Shown here one piece after another: positions 11,336 through 22,700 of a stretch of DNA of 64,000 nucleotides. Below the pieces are notes generated by a model. It saw nothing but the letters and a program-made list of their open reading frames with translations. It was not told where the DNA came from and made no database searches. The stretch spans positions 12,115,001-12,179,000 of the forward strand of contig NC_057924.1 of NCBI RefSeq assembly GCF_018873765.1, in the 5' to 3' direction. A program made the position numbers and the translations under genes. Each line of letters begins with the position of its first letter. Positions within the stretch are counted from its first letter, which is position 1. The DNA comes from Telopea speciosissima (lineage: Eukaryota; Streptophyta; Magnoliopsida; Proteales; Proteaceae).

Positions 11336-11789
11336 TCATGGAGCATCTGATGGAGGGGCGACATCTGACCTAGCAGGGGACATCATATCGGCCTTAGTGG
11401 GGTGAGCAACACTCTCCTTTAACAAGACTGCACCCTCCTCTGTCACCACAGCACCATCGTCAGGAGAGACACGAGCCACAGTAGTAGTCACAGGTAACAG
11501 TGTAGTGACCTCCGAGAACCCCGAGAAGTCATAATGAGGGGTCTTCTCCAGAACGTGAACCGCCAAATCCAAGGAAGTCAAGACTAGGGTCACAAACAGA
11601 GACAGAAGCTCTGGAGGCCCTACGACCCCTACTAGGGGCAAAGTCTCCAGAAACCTCCTCCTCCCTATCACTAGCAACAGGGGAAGGCAAAGAAGAAGAA
11701 GTATACGCAGGGGAAGACGACCCCAAAGAAGACTCCTCAGCGGATCTAACCACGACCATCGTCGGATCAGAGTCGTCAGGTGATGACAT
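11336..11789 (-). pseudogene. Tat-lineage antisense ORF (frameshifted)
   Basis: Two overlapping minus-strand frames (11789-11529 and 11677-11336) together look like one Ser/Asp/Glu-rich protein broken by a frameshift around 11560-11590. The upstream frame begins MSSPDDSDPTMVVV. The downstream one carries EKTPHYDFSGFSE and ends SDVAPPSDAP. Its place and orientation, antisense between pol and the 3' LTR, match the extra antisense ORF of Grande/Retand-type elements, whose function is unknown. No domain recognised. Confidence 0.6.
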
Positions 11790-11997
11790 GGATAAACAAT
11801 GAAGCAGACTAGCTACTTACTCAGAACAATGGTCTCCCAAAGCCAAGCAACCAACGCGAAGAGAGGGATGCCAACCTGCATCCATCAGTACAGATTCAAT
11901 AAAAAAAATAAAAAAATAAAAAAAAAGAAAAAAGAAGAGCGTAAGAAGAGGAGAAAGAAAAGAACATACCAGAGAAGGTGCACGTCGATCGAGCCGG

Positions 11998-12450
11998 GCA
12001 CGGACCGAATGGGCATCAATGATCGCAGATCAAATGAGCTTCAATGACCGCTGACCGAACGATCGTCAATGACCGTGGATCAAACAAGCGTCAATGATCA
12101 TAAATCGAAGGAGCGTTAATGACTGCGGATCGAATGAGCGTCAATGATCGCGGACCGAACGATCGTCAATGATCGTGGATCGAACGAGCGTCAATGACCG
12201 CGGAGCAAATGAGAGTCAATGATCGCGGATCTAATGAGCGACAATGACCGTGGATCGAACGAGCGTCAATGATCGCGGATTGAACGAGCGTCAATGATCG
12301 CGGATCGAATGAGTATCAATGCCCGCGGACCATGAGCGACAATGATCATGGATCGAACGAGCGTCAATGACCGCGGACTGAACGAGCGTTAATGATCGCG
12401 GATCGAATGAGCATCAATGCTCGCAGACCAAATGAGGGTCACCAGATGCG
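11998..12450 (+). repeat. tandem repeat, 25-bp unit
   Basis: Units close to gatcgcggatcgaacgagcg plus tcaat recur with 25-bp spacing about seventeen times, with point changes (cgaatgag, ccgtggatc). Part of the 3' region of the LTR retrotransposon. Confidence 0.85.
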
Positions 12451-12839
12451 AATCGGATCGAATGGGCGTCCAAAGGCGCGAATCAAGATCCAATGGGCCT
12501 CACCAGGCGTCAATCAAAGGGGCATTAATGGGCACGGATCGAACGAGGGTGCCATCAATGGGCGTCGACTCTCAAAAAAAAAGGAAGAGACAATAAAGAC
12601 AACATGTACCAAACACAGCCAAGACGTGGTCAAGGGCACCGATCGAGTACGGGCGCAGATTGAGCGCAGTAAATAGGCGCAGACCACGGACCTGCATAAC
12701 CGCGGATTGAGTGCTATGTATATACACGGACTCCAAGTGTGGCGCGGATCGCCAAGAGGGGCGCCAATTGAAGCAGGGGTGCGAATCGCCAAGAGGGGCG
12801 TATATTAAAGCAGGGGCGCGGACCTCAAGAAGGGTGCGG
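12451..12839 (+). repeat. degenerate continuation of the tandem-repeat region
   Basis: Looser variants of ggatcgaacgagggtgcc and ggcgcagatt mix with unique sequence between the 25-bp array and the next array. No coding evidence. Confidence 0.5.
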
Positions 12840-13340
12840 AGCACCCAGTCACGGGCATGAATCGCCTACAAGCGTGGATCGCCAAGGGCATGGACCACCC
12901 AGCCACAGGCGCCAATCGCCTACGGGTGGGAATCTCTATAGGGCGCCGATTGAGGCAACAGGCACCAGGCGCGGATCATCACGGCCGCGGATCGCCAAGG
13001 GCGCGGACCACCCAGTCACGGGCGCGAATCGCCTACAAGCGCATATCGCCACAGGCGCGGATCACGCGGACCACCTAGTCACGGGCAAAAATCGCCTACA
13101 GGCGCGGATCGCCAAGGGTGTGGATCACCAAGGGCGCGGACCACCCAGCCACGGGCGCGGATCGTTGTGCGGGTGCAGATCGCTACAGGGCGCCGATCGA
13201 GGTAAAAGGCACCAGGCACGGATCGTCACAAGCACGGATCGCCAAGGGCACAGACCACCCAGCCACGGGCATCGATCGAGGTCGTAGGCACCAAGCGCGG
13301 TAAGACACTGATCGAGGCCATGGGCACCAGGCGCGGAGCG
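12840..13340 (+). repeat. irregular GC-rich tandem repeat, about 36-40 bp units
   Basis: Repeated blocks combine gcggatcgccaagggcgcgg, accacccagccacgggc and gcgaatcgcctacaagcg in changing order. This is the third array of the LTR element. Several open frames cross it in different phases, as expected of a stop-poor repeat. Confidence 0.8.
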
Positions 13341-13870
13341 CCACTAGACGTTGGTTAAAATTCGAAAGAGCACGAGCCCCAGGTCAAAACCCAAACAAAG
13401 AATCCACAGCAAGGCACCAAGCCAAGGCAAGCAAAGGGTATATGCCACAATAAGCAAAGGCCCAAGACACTAAACCAAGCAAAGCACCAAGGGTAAGACA
13501 AGTGCCTAAGAGCTAAGCAAAATGCCCCTCCATGTGACAAATGATCAAACACTTAGGGGGCACGGTCATGGGACACAAGCCAAAGATCAAGCCAAAAGGT
13601 GAAAGAAGAAAAAGTTAGAAAGAGAGAGAGAAGATGGAAAGCAAAAAGTAAAAAGTGAAATGAAGACAAAGACATATATATCTACAAAAAAAGAGTGGGA
13701 AAAGACAAAAAGATGGGCAAGGAGGGGTTTGAACCTATGATCTCTCCCTCACCAAATTATTCACAAGCACACCCTCAGAGAAGAAATTATTTATAGGGAG
13801 CCCCCTAGTTGATATAAGGAGATGGAGGATACTCTCTTGAGCACTCCGTTCCAAGAGAGTGGGGAGCAAA
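13341..13870 (+). other. retrotransposon 3' untranslated region and polypurine tract
   Basis: A-rich sequence with an aaagcaaggc-type repeat near 13410-13520, then a purine-rich stretch. The polypurine tract before the LTR is about 13853-13870. No gene. Confidence 0.55.
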
Positions 13871-14696
13871 TGATGAACCCAAATTCACACCAACCAATCA
13901 GAGATCGCCACATGGCACGACCCAAAAGAGTGGACCAAGACAGAGTCAGTGAAACACCATCCACCAACACCCATGGGCGCGGCCACCCTTGGGCGCCAAC
14001 CCCCTTGGGGGCATGGACCTCCCTGGGCGCCAACCCCCCTGGGGCGCGGACCCCTTCTCCGAACACGTCATCCTCGGGCACGGCTTCCCCGAACACGTCA
14101 TCCCCAGGCATGGCTTCCCCGGACACGTCATCCCCGGGCACAGTCTCCCTCGAACACGACAGTCATCACCGCCATCAACAAGACACAGATCACATCACCA
14201 AGGACTTTAGGCCACGAGTCACGTAGTCTGAACGGACTCATTTACTGGGAACCTCATCTACCACGGAGATGAGGTCTATCCACCAAGGATGCCAAGTCTA
14301 TCAAGGACACTACGTCTTACAAGAAGACGACTACTAAGTCTATCGTGACACCACGTCTCACGAGAAGACAACCTATCAAGGAGGAGCCCTGCTACTCAAG
14401 GACTCTATCACGTACGGCAAATACTCTACATCAACTGGGATTCTCCACACCGCCATACACTACTATAAAAGGCAAGGTACACAACCCCATCAGGGGACAT
14501 CTTAACTCATATTGAATACTAATATTCATGTGTTTGCTCAGAGAAATCTAACTTAGGCATCGGAGAGTCCTAGGCCGGAACCACACCGGTTCTCCTTTGT
14601 CACCCAGGGTCTTTTGCAGGTTACGGCACTCGAAGGACCGTTGAGCGATTTGTTAATGCAACACAGTGCATAGGGCAAGGCACACACTCCCGGACA
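13871..14696 (+). repeat. 3' LTR (826 bp) with expanded U3 repeat
   Basis: Same termini as the 5' LTR. It is 52 bp longer, mainly because a unit of about 28 bp (gaacacgtcatccccgggca plus cggcttccc) occurs three times at about 14060-14145, against once in the 5' LTR. TATA-like ctactataaaagg lies near 14459-14471. Confidence 0.88.
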
Positions 14697-14811
14697 AAGC
14701 TCTTTTCCCCTTAATTTTTCTTAAAGTACCATTTTTCATTAAAAAAAAGTTACACGCTAAAAATAAAATGGCTGCTATTTTTTCTACTTTTTTCTATATT
14801 TTTTGGGAAAA

Positions 14812-14905
14812 TATTTTCTGTGTCGGGGTCGCAGGCTGCGCCCAGACACATGGGAGGTGGGCCACATGACCGCCCCATCCCCTGAATGGTGGAAATGTCA
14901 CCCCA
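14812..14905. repeat. GC-rich repeat fragment (family D)
   Basis: Shares gtcggggtcgcaggctgcgc and ccagacacatgggaggtggg with the fragment at 3935-4025, and more distantly with 34925-35090. One-sided; no partner arm found. Confidence 0.5.
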
Positions 14906-15079
14906 TGTATCTAGCTGCATCTTGCGCTGCGGCACAAAGAACAATGACCGGATGTCCTTTCTGAACGCTATGGTATAGTTGAATTCCAAACTAAAGTCCT
15001 CAAATATTGGATAGATTTTGGTGGGTGGCTTTGTATTGCTCTCCAATATTATTTGGATTAAAAGAAACTCCAAACGTTA

Positions 15080-15906
15080 AGAGGGTGTTTCTATAAGCTT
15101 CAACGTGTGGTGACTTTATCTGTCAAAGAGTATATTTGTGAGGCTGCAGCTCTTATGGATGCATTGCCTACTCCATTGGTCGTACTCTTTAATTTTTTGG
15201 AGTTTTTTCTCGACTAGCAAATGCTCCCTAAATTCTTGAAGCTTTCTAGGGCAAACCAGAGGAAGGATGGTATAAGTTGAACATTGATGGGATCAGGTTC
15301 CTCTCCAAGGACCTTAGCACCCAGGGCAGAGGGCACGCCAGGGGGCATCCAAGGGTTGGGTTGTGTCGCACACATCTTGGTGTGCGGCACAATCCAACGG
15401 TTGAATGCCCCCTAGGAATGCTGGGCTCCCTGGAGAGGAGCTCAATCCATGTTGATGGACATACTCTCGAGAACCTAGGCTAGAACTAGGGGTATCTTTA
15501 GAAAGTTTCTTGGGGTTCGTCTATGGTGTTTTCCAAATTTTCTTGAGGTGCAAACATACTATTTTGCTAAATTTGAAGCCCTTGCTTTTGGGTTGGAACT
15601 AGCTAGAGAGAAAGGTGTTTATAAGCTTTGGATTGAATTTGACGCTATGTCTATTGTTTTGGCCTCTACTTCCTCTAATATTCCATGGATCTTTCGGGCT
15701 AGGTGGTAAGTTCTTCAGTCATACTTGAGTGGGATCTATTGGTAAATTACCCATAACTTCCAACAAGCTAATGTGGTAGCCGATGTTTTCATGAAGGCGG
15801 TAACACGTTCTTGTTTGTCATTTTTTTATACGGACCGTCATTTAAGTTTTCTTGACATTGACTGCATGTGGGATGCTTTTGCTAGATCTAGGTTTTGTTT
15901 TCTCTA
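15080..15906 (+). pseudogene. LINE RNase H tail, interrupted and frameshifted
   Basis: Conceptual fragments match the RNase H-like domain at the end of plant LINE ORF2: a start WYKLNIDG, then (after an inserted foldback element) DGHTLENLG, FEALAFGLELAREKGVYKLWIEFDA and HNFQQANVVAD. Stops and shifts make it non-functional. The palindrome at 15291-15449 splits the DG motif. Confidence 0.75.
15291..15449. mobile_element. foldback MITE family A, copy 2, inside a LINE tail
   Basis: A 159-bp palindrome starting gatcaggttcctctcc and ending ggagaggagctcaatcca. The flanks are cattgatgg (15282-15290) and tgttgatgg (15450-15458). The LINE codons for (I/V)-D-G occur on both sides of it, so the host target can be read through the insertion. 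Same family as 6739-6891 and 33427-33578. Confidence 0.88.
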
Positions 15907-16439
15907 AATTTTTTTATGTTTCCTTGTTCATTATATAGATTTTCTTGTTGATGGTGATGCCGAAGGTGATTAATCTATCTATTTGATTCTTAATTGGTTT
16001 GTTTACCATTTGGGTATTGCCTGAATGGAATTCTGTAATATTTTTTGTCCATTTTTATATATTTCTCTATTGACAGTTGACCATTTGCAAATATATAGGG
16101 ATTGTCTGAATGACACCTCTATATGTGTATTTAGACTATATAACCTTCTTTTGATTGCCCTTTGTCGTGTTCTTAAAGTTTTTTTTTTTTTTTTTTTAAT
16201 TCAACTGACAAATTCCCCAATTTCGATATTGGCTAGAGTAGACCGTGTGTGGGACATGGATACAAAGTGTTGATACGGAGGTTTAACAAGTTCTGACATC
16301 CAAAACAATGCCCGGCGCCAACAACATGCCGGATGCTGGTCAAATCATCCCCAATGTCGAACAAAGAGCACTTGACGTTGGTATGGACCCTAATGGATCC
16401 CGACATGAATTATATTTTGTTTCGAACGAACAGACAAGG
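15907..16439. other. intergenic, no gene seen
   Basis: AT-rich sequence with a T run at about 16181-16197. No supported feature. Confidence 0.4.
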
Positions 16440-18030
16440 ATCTGATATCATATAAAACCCAGACGATGTCAAAAGGAATGCCACCAATATCGGGAAAAAC
16501 CTATCCAACACCGGTAAACGTAAACCTAGAAATTAATCCTATTCGATGCAAAATAATATTTTATACATTAATAATCACATGTCAAATTTTAAAATCCAAT
16601 TTAATTAAGTATCTTCTCGTTCATTGACATGCATCCCCATGTATGTCCATAAATTTTCAAACCTTAAAATTTTCACTTGGCTTGGCAAACTTTATTTGGG
16701 TTGCAATTTTACATGTGAATACTTCAAGGTCTTCAAGTCCATAAAATTTGAGGTTTAAATAATTTGCATGTGGCAGATTTATGGGTTACCGTTCAAGAAA
16801 GGTTTACTCTTAATAATTATATTTGCATATAAGTGCATTTACAAAATTAGCATTAGAATTTATTTATTTATTTACTTTTTTGGTCTATTTAATTTGGTCG
16901 GATGTGTTGACTAGATCATTCCACAAGTGCTTAATCACTACCAATTTTTTTAATGCAAATCAATCCTTAATGTATAGTTATTTTAACTATGTATGCTATT
17001 TTTCCACTATTAAATGGGATTGTTAAACTTAATAAGGATTTCTATTTTTCGTCAATGTGTCACATGGCAAACTTGGGCAAAAAATAATTTTCCTAAAACA
17101 ACTTCAAAACAATAAATCATAAAATATGCTACTAAATTCAGTTTCAATGAAATTTCTTGCAACTTATGAAACCAAAATGACTTTTAATCACTTCCTATGC
17201 TCAGTTAAGCTAAAAACTTGATAAAGATAGGTTTGGAGTCGTATATTACATGGACGGCACACAACCTACTTTCAAGTTTCTCACATACCTTTTAACGAAT
17301 TCAAAGTTCATAGAACCTAATGCCCAATTTGAAAATGATAATTCATTAATTTTATAAAACTTTAAATTCATTTTTTAACCATTTCTAGGGTTGTTGTAAC
17401 TAAGTAATGTAATGTAAAGACTTTTGAAGATGTATAACTTTTCTATCTTCAACAAAGTGTGGTTCCTCCATAAAATTAGATTGAATCAAGTGAAGATGGT
17501 GAAGGCTGAGTTGTACCAATGAGCACTTTCCTTAATATAGATGTCTATATTGGTGCAATCTGGGTGTTTATAAATTGGCCTCCAATATACAACAGCCTAG
17601 TGGCCTCGAGGAATAGTACCTGGCCTCTCTTACTGCAAACCCTTTCGAATTCTACAAAGTTGTGCTCAAACTCACAAAGAAGAAACAAGAGTAGATGTGT
17701 AGAATCGATAAAATAAATCGAATTTAAAGTTGTACATGAAAACACAAGACAAAGAGTGTTTTTTGTGAGAAAAAATCAGTAGAGAGTAGATTTTAAAAGG
17801 CCAAGGACGACCAATGCCTTTTCCTAAAGATTACAATCCTTCAGAAAACCAGCCGTTACTGGCACCAACAGAGATTTGGCACGGACAGCCAGAGATCCGA
17901 TGTCGGCTAAAACCCAAACCATGTCGGAAGGAATGCCACTGACATCAAGAAAAATTTATCCAGCATCCGCAAAAGTAAAACCCAAAAATTAATTCCATTC
18001 AGAGCAAAATAATATTTTATACATTAAAAC
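16440..18030. repeat. old direct-repeat pair about 1.45 kb apart
   Basis: The segment 16440-16585 and the segment 17895-18030 are diverged direct copies. Both run from gatc(t/c)gat through ggaatgccac and end gcaaaataatattttataca. Identity is roughly three quarters by eye. The sequence between is AT-rich with no gene. An eroded short LTR-type element is one explanation; simple duplication is another. Confidence 0.55.
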
Positions 18031-18274
18031 TCCGCCTCGGAGAAAAACATTTCAGACCAACCCCGGACATGAAGGCGGAGAGATACCTCTCTTCAAGGAA
18101 TCCAATCCTTTTTTTTTTTATATAGGAATCCTAACTTTAGATTCTTATTCCTACATATTAACCTTTTGCCATTCTCATCCACTTCCAATGTGAGACTAAA
18201 ATTCCGATATCAAAAGTATTTTTTTCAAAGCAACTCCAAAACCTCAACAACTTGTAGAAAAGAAAACGCACAAG

Positions 18275-18819
18275 TAGGGGTGCAAGTTTGGTCCTGTCGG
18301 CCCAAACTTGCCCTGGTCTGCCCTAAGTCCGAACAGGATCTGGGCTGAGATATTTGGCCCTGAGGGCGGGTCAAGGCTGGAAATTTTTTGCCCCAAGTCA
18401 AAGTCGGGTCGGGCCAACGGGCTAAGTGTAGCCCTACCCAACCCGACCCTATTTTAAGTTATACTATAAAATATATATTGATATAATATATATATTATAA
18501 ACTTTAAACGTCACCCACATTTTGTTATATAATATATTATATATGAAGATAATAAGTGATATAATACATTTTATTATAGCGTTATTTTACTTAAAATTGA
18601 TCATTTTCTCCCCGGCCCATTCCAACCCATGCATTTCCTTCCCCCTCCCCATGATCAAGGCCAATCAGGGTCAGCCCAGCCCAACCCAAAAGGCAGATCA
18701 GGGTTGGATTTTTCAGGCCCTGAGTCAGGGTTGGGTCAGGCCTGGGCCTAGCTAAGGCGACTTAGGGTTGGGATAGGGTTCTATAAAGCCCGACCCAATC
18801 TGACCCTGCCGTAGTCCCA
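18275..18819. mobile_element. hAT-type non-autonomous element, copy 1 (GC-rich)
   Basis: A 545-bp element starting taggggtgcaagtttgg and ending gtagtccca, flanked by exact 8-bp copies of cgcacaag (18267-18274 and 18820-18827). The interior is rich in gggcgggtca- and cccgaccc-type words. Same family as 38783-39228. An 8-bp duplication and T(A/G)GGG ends fit the hAT superfamily. Confidence 0.85.
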
Positions 18820-18827
18820 CGCACAAG

Positions 18828-19564
18828 CCAAACTTTCAAAACCAAACAAAAGGTATTTTGAAACTTAATTTCATAAACCAATTTCCAGTAAGTGTTTATT
18901 TTGGGATGTCTCTACATGAAATGGGTTTCAAGTCTTCTATCGCATGGACCAGCCATCCCTTGGGCCACATTTTGTTCTTTAGGGGGAAGGAATGAATGAA
19001 ACTACTTTGTTGGGAAACAATAAAACTACTTTCCCCCTCCCTGTAGTTGTAGTTAAAGTCCCATTGGGCAGTTAGATAACACAAATATTATCTGACACTA
19101 CTCTGGAGTTCTGAACTTCTAATCCTCCCACTTCCAATCAGATCAGTTAACACCCATTTCAGTAATAGCTTGATGCCTGTAAATAGTCAGACTATCCAAT
19201 ACATAAAAGCAACTGTTTCATGGGCTATAACCTACAAAATCATCACCAATTTGATGATCCCAATCCCTGATTGATCTTTTTACAGCAAAAAGGGGAAAGG
19301 GGGGGGGGGGGGGAGGAGTGAAAAAGAGAGTGAGAGGGCAATAGAATCTGTTGAGCTGGATTTGGGCCATGCAGAGGTTGAAGCTTAAACCAGGGTGCAC
19401 TGTGGCCGTGTATGCAAAATTTCTTGCGAAGTGCTTATCCAGACTCTAGATGTTCCGTTTAAGAACTACCGGTGCCAAGCTAGCACCAGCTTCACAGCAG
19501 ATTTGATATGGTGATTCTAAGTGGGAGTTCCTGAAGACTTTTAACAGGTTAGCCACAGAAGAGA
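18828..19564. other. 3' flank of the ELMO gene
   Basis: No second gene. Contains a G run at 19301-19313. It probably includes the 3' UTR of the minus-strand ELMO gene next to 19565. Confidence 0.4.
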
Positions 19565-19723
19565 CTATTGGTATAAGAGGTTGTAAGCTGGTAAATCTTG
19601 AATTCGATGTACATCCTCTAAAGACAGTTCCCTCTCCAATTGGGTCCTTGTTACTTGTAATACCTCCTGAAGGTAAAGAACAGTGAGTTAATAGCAACAA
19701 TTAGCACACTGAAATGCCAAAAC

Positions 19724-19769
<46 letters not shown>

Positions 19770-22700
19770 TAAACTCCATGTATGACGCACGCATAGCAAG
19801 CCATTGAGCATCCATCATTTCAAATGCTATACAATATAGTACATCGAAGGCTTCTTCATCTTCTGCAATGAGGTATATTTCTCATGATAAGAGTAATATG
19901 GCAGTAATGAGTAGTAGATCAGCAACTGTAGTTTCCTTGCTTCAAAAACACATGAATCTATTGTAGTGATGAGTGGTAGATCATCCATCATTACCTGATA
20001 AGATTTTCACAAAATTTATTCCCGGGAGACATCTGGGTTTTGCTGCAGAAGAGTGGCAAAAAAAAAAATCACATGAGTACACAAACCAACAGGTAGGCAG
20101 CAGAAGAAATTATCTAGTTTCAGCAAATGTCAGTAGTGCATGTGTCCTCCGCTAAGCGTACGTGCACGGCCAATTTTGGAAAAAAAAAAGACATGTATGC
20201 CGCTGAGCATACATGCACCGGAGCCACACTCGTAGTACATAGCTTAGTTTTTATTTTGTTACATTTGAGTAGCCAAATTGAAAAAGTCACTTCATTGAAA
20301 TTCTCCGCCTATTATCTTGGGTCTTTTGCTCATAACCGTAATGATTTGGCTCTTTTAAGTCATTTCCTCTGTTCTGGTTGTTTCTTCTGAACTCAACATT
20401 CATAGAGATTTACTGGTTGTAATTAAAAAATAATAAAGCAGAGCACAGCCCATTTCAAGCCATCCAATCAGAAGAAATTAATGCCTCAATTTTTCCCGAG
20501 ACTTTGGGGTTGAACAGTTATGTTTGAAATATTCATATTGGGAGCAAACCAAAACAACAATTGGAACAAAATTTAGAGCTGAGGTGCATAGATAGGCATG
20601 CTAGAGTAAAGAATTTATGGCTTATTAGGTGAGGCATTGCATTAATATCTCAGATCCAATTGGCAGTTATGTTAGGTTCAACCAAATCAACAGACATGCC
20701 AAAGGTTGTTTCCAAGTATTAGTGACTATATTGTTCATCTGGACTTCTCAGAGAAAGAAGACTATGATGTTTATCTGCAACCTCATATTATTATAACTTT
20801 CAATCCATCCATGTCACTGAGTGAAAAGTCAATATGTTCAAATAAAAAGAATGAACCATTTCCATGGGATCTGACTCAAACATACCACAGTTTATTAGGA
20901 ATATTAAATTGTAGAATTTATGACTCTAGATTTTACCTCAAAATTATTTTTTTGGGGCAGAGTGGGGGGAATTAAAAGAACAATAAGGTCCAGCCAACTT
21001 GGGGATCAACCGTGGACCAGGCCATAGCTCTGTGACCAGTTAAACTAGTAGTTTCCACCGCAGAAACAGTGTAACAGGGTTTGTTCAGTCTTCAACTGGG
21101 CATGATTGGTTTCATTTGCATGACGTTGATAATATATTTTCTTTGGTAGAGCTCTATGTTGTCACAATATATGTTTCAAATTGATTATTCTTCAGAATTG
21201 TATACATTGCAAAGAACTCTCTATTCCTACTCTTGCAAACCCATTGATTCTTAACACCTTGCTCTGAAGTTTTACATCACATGCCAAACATACAGGATTA
21301 ATAAATTTGTGCATCCAAATTTCATAACTTTCGTTTAGCTCATAGAACCAATTAACAAGCCTGTTCTGTTCCTGTGTTGCTTTTGTTGCCTTCAAAAATA
21401 CCTAGGACAGAAAATAAATATGAACAATGATAATGACTAAAATATAACGGCAGCATGTTTTCAATAAAGTACGAACTTCCCACTAACCTGCGTACAAATC
21501 CAACATCTGAATCAACATAAATGACACATTAATGCCTGCAACAGCAAATGGGTATTCCCAAGTGGCTCGCTTGCCATCCCGTTTGAATAGTAACCTATGA
21601 AAAGAAGCCTTCATTTTGATTTTAATGACTATCAGTAAAAAGTCAGTGAGCATAACTTTTTTTGTCGGGTGCAGACGAAGTAAAAAATACGTACAAAAAA
21701 GAGAGAGAGAGAGAGATTGTTCTTTCTGCCAAAAAAAAAAAAAAGGTTCAAAAACATAGCTTTTGGCATACCGGATATGTCCTCCCGAAAAACAGTAAAT
21801 TCTCTAGTGAAACAAATCCACATCCCCTATAGAAAAGAAAAAGACTTAATAATGTCATGTAGAGTTTGTTGAAACTGTTAAAGGTAGCATTACAAGTGTC
21901 AAGATAAAAAAGATAAGCAATGTGGTTTAGTCTTGAGATATTCACATTTTATTTTTCTAGCTTTTCAGTATCATTTGTGTACTCAAAAGTAGTTGAGCTA
22001 CTAATGACTATGGTACAACTTGGGTAAGGGAGCCATGATCAATCTGGGTGCCAAAGTTACATTGAGTTTCTGGTTCATCTACTCTTCCCCCACCCCCCAC
22101 CCCCCCAAAAAAAATGATGTCTTTAGTATCAACTCAAGTATCACTAAAGTTTATCCATAGTCAAGAGGCCAACACTTAGTGTAAGGCTAGACATTGACCA
22201 CAACTATAAGCACCCCAAAGTATTCTGTTTCTATGTGAATTTGTTTCTATATCTAGTACAGCTACAAATAAGAACCAAAAGTTACATAGAATCAAGTTGC
22301 ATGAAATGCAAGTGAAGTCTGTTGATGACCTTCCCTTTTCTGCCCCATTGCTACATGCTTGCAGCTCTTGATGCTTGAGTGTTTTGGCCCTTCTGGTCTC
22401 TTGCAGCTGGGTTTTGCAGTACAAAGGGAAAACACTTCGGCACTCATCCCCTTAGAGGTGGGTCAGTAGACTCAGTACTACAAAACTACATATACTATTG
22501 TTTTCTTGGATCTATCCATCTTGTAATATTTCCTTTTCTGGGGATCAAGTGATCAACCATATTTATCTCCCCACTCATTTGGTTTATATTTCTAACAAAA
22601 TTACCTTATCCAAAGGAACATATGAAAGAAGATAGAGATGGAAATTAGTGGTCATGAGGAAAAAGTAATACCTAAAGTCAGTAGATGGATTAGGACCTTG

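Larger units (their letters stand above)
8899..14696 (+). mobile_element. internally deleted Tat-lineage Ty3 LTR retrotransposon
   Basis: Two direct LTRs (8899-9672 and 13871-14696) begin TGATGAACCC and end CCCGGACA. They enclose an integrase pseudogene, a downstream antisense ORF and three tandem-repeat blocks. An antisense ORF plus tandem repeats between pol and the 3' LTR is characteristic of the Tat group (Grande, Retand, RIRE2). The primer-binding site, gag, protease, RT and RNase H are missing: the 5' LTR runs straight into the integrase zinc-binding region. A purine-rich tract, gagagtggggagcaaa, precedes the 3' LTR. I see no 5-bp target duplication (cagtg against aagct). Confidence 0.85.

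Noticed and set aside
10724-11350. 208-codon plus-strand ORF with an 11-residue repeat
   Set aside because: It is produced by a 33-bp tandem array inside a dead LTR element. Unit length divisible by three keeps the frame open; there is no domain and no start context.
11998-13340. Regularly spaced repeats resembling a CRISPR array
   Set aside because: The units are directly adjacent and variable, with no unique spacers, in a plant retrotransposon. They are ordinary minisatellites.
13725-13800. tRNA-like ggtttgaacctatgatctc on the retrotransposon
   Set aside because: Only a B-box-like word is present. No cloverleaf or acceptor stem could be folded by eye.
8894-14701. A target-site duplication around the LTR element
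   Set aside because: The five bases before the 5' LTR (cagtg) and after the 3' LTR (aagct) do not match, so none is claimed.
21192-21395. Minus-strand ORF as an ELMO exon (KATKATQEQNRLVNWFYELN)
   Set aside because: It lies inside ELMO intron 7. The flanking exons join in phase without it, and the residues do not fit the ELMO domain.
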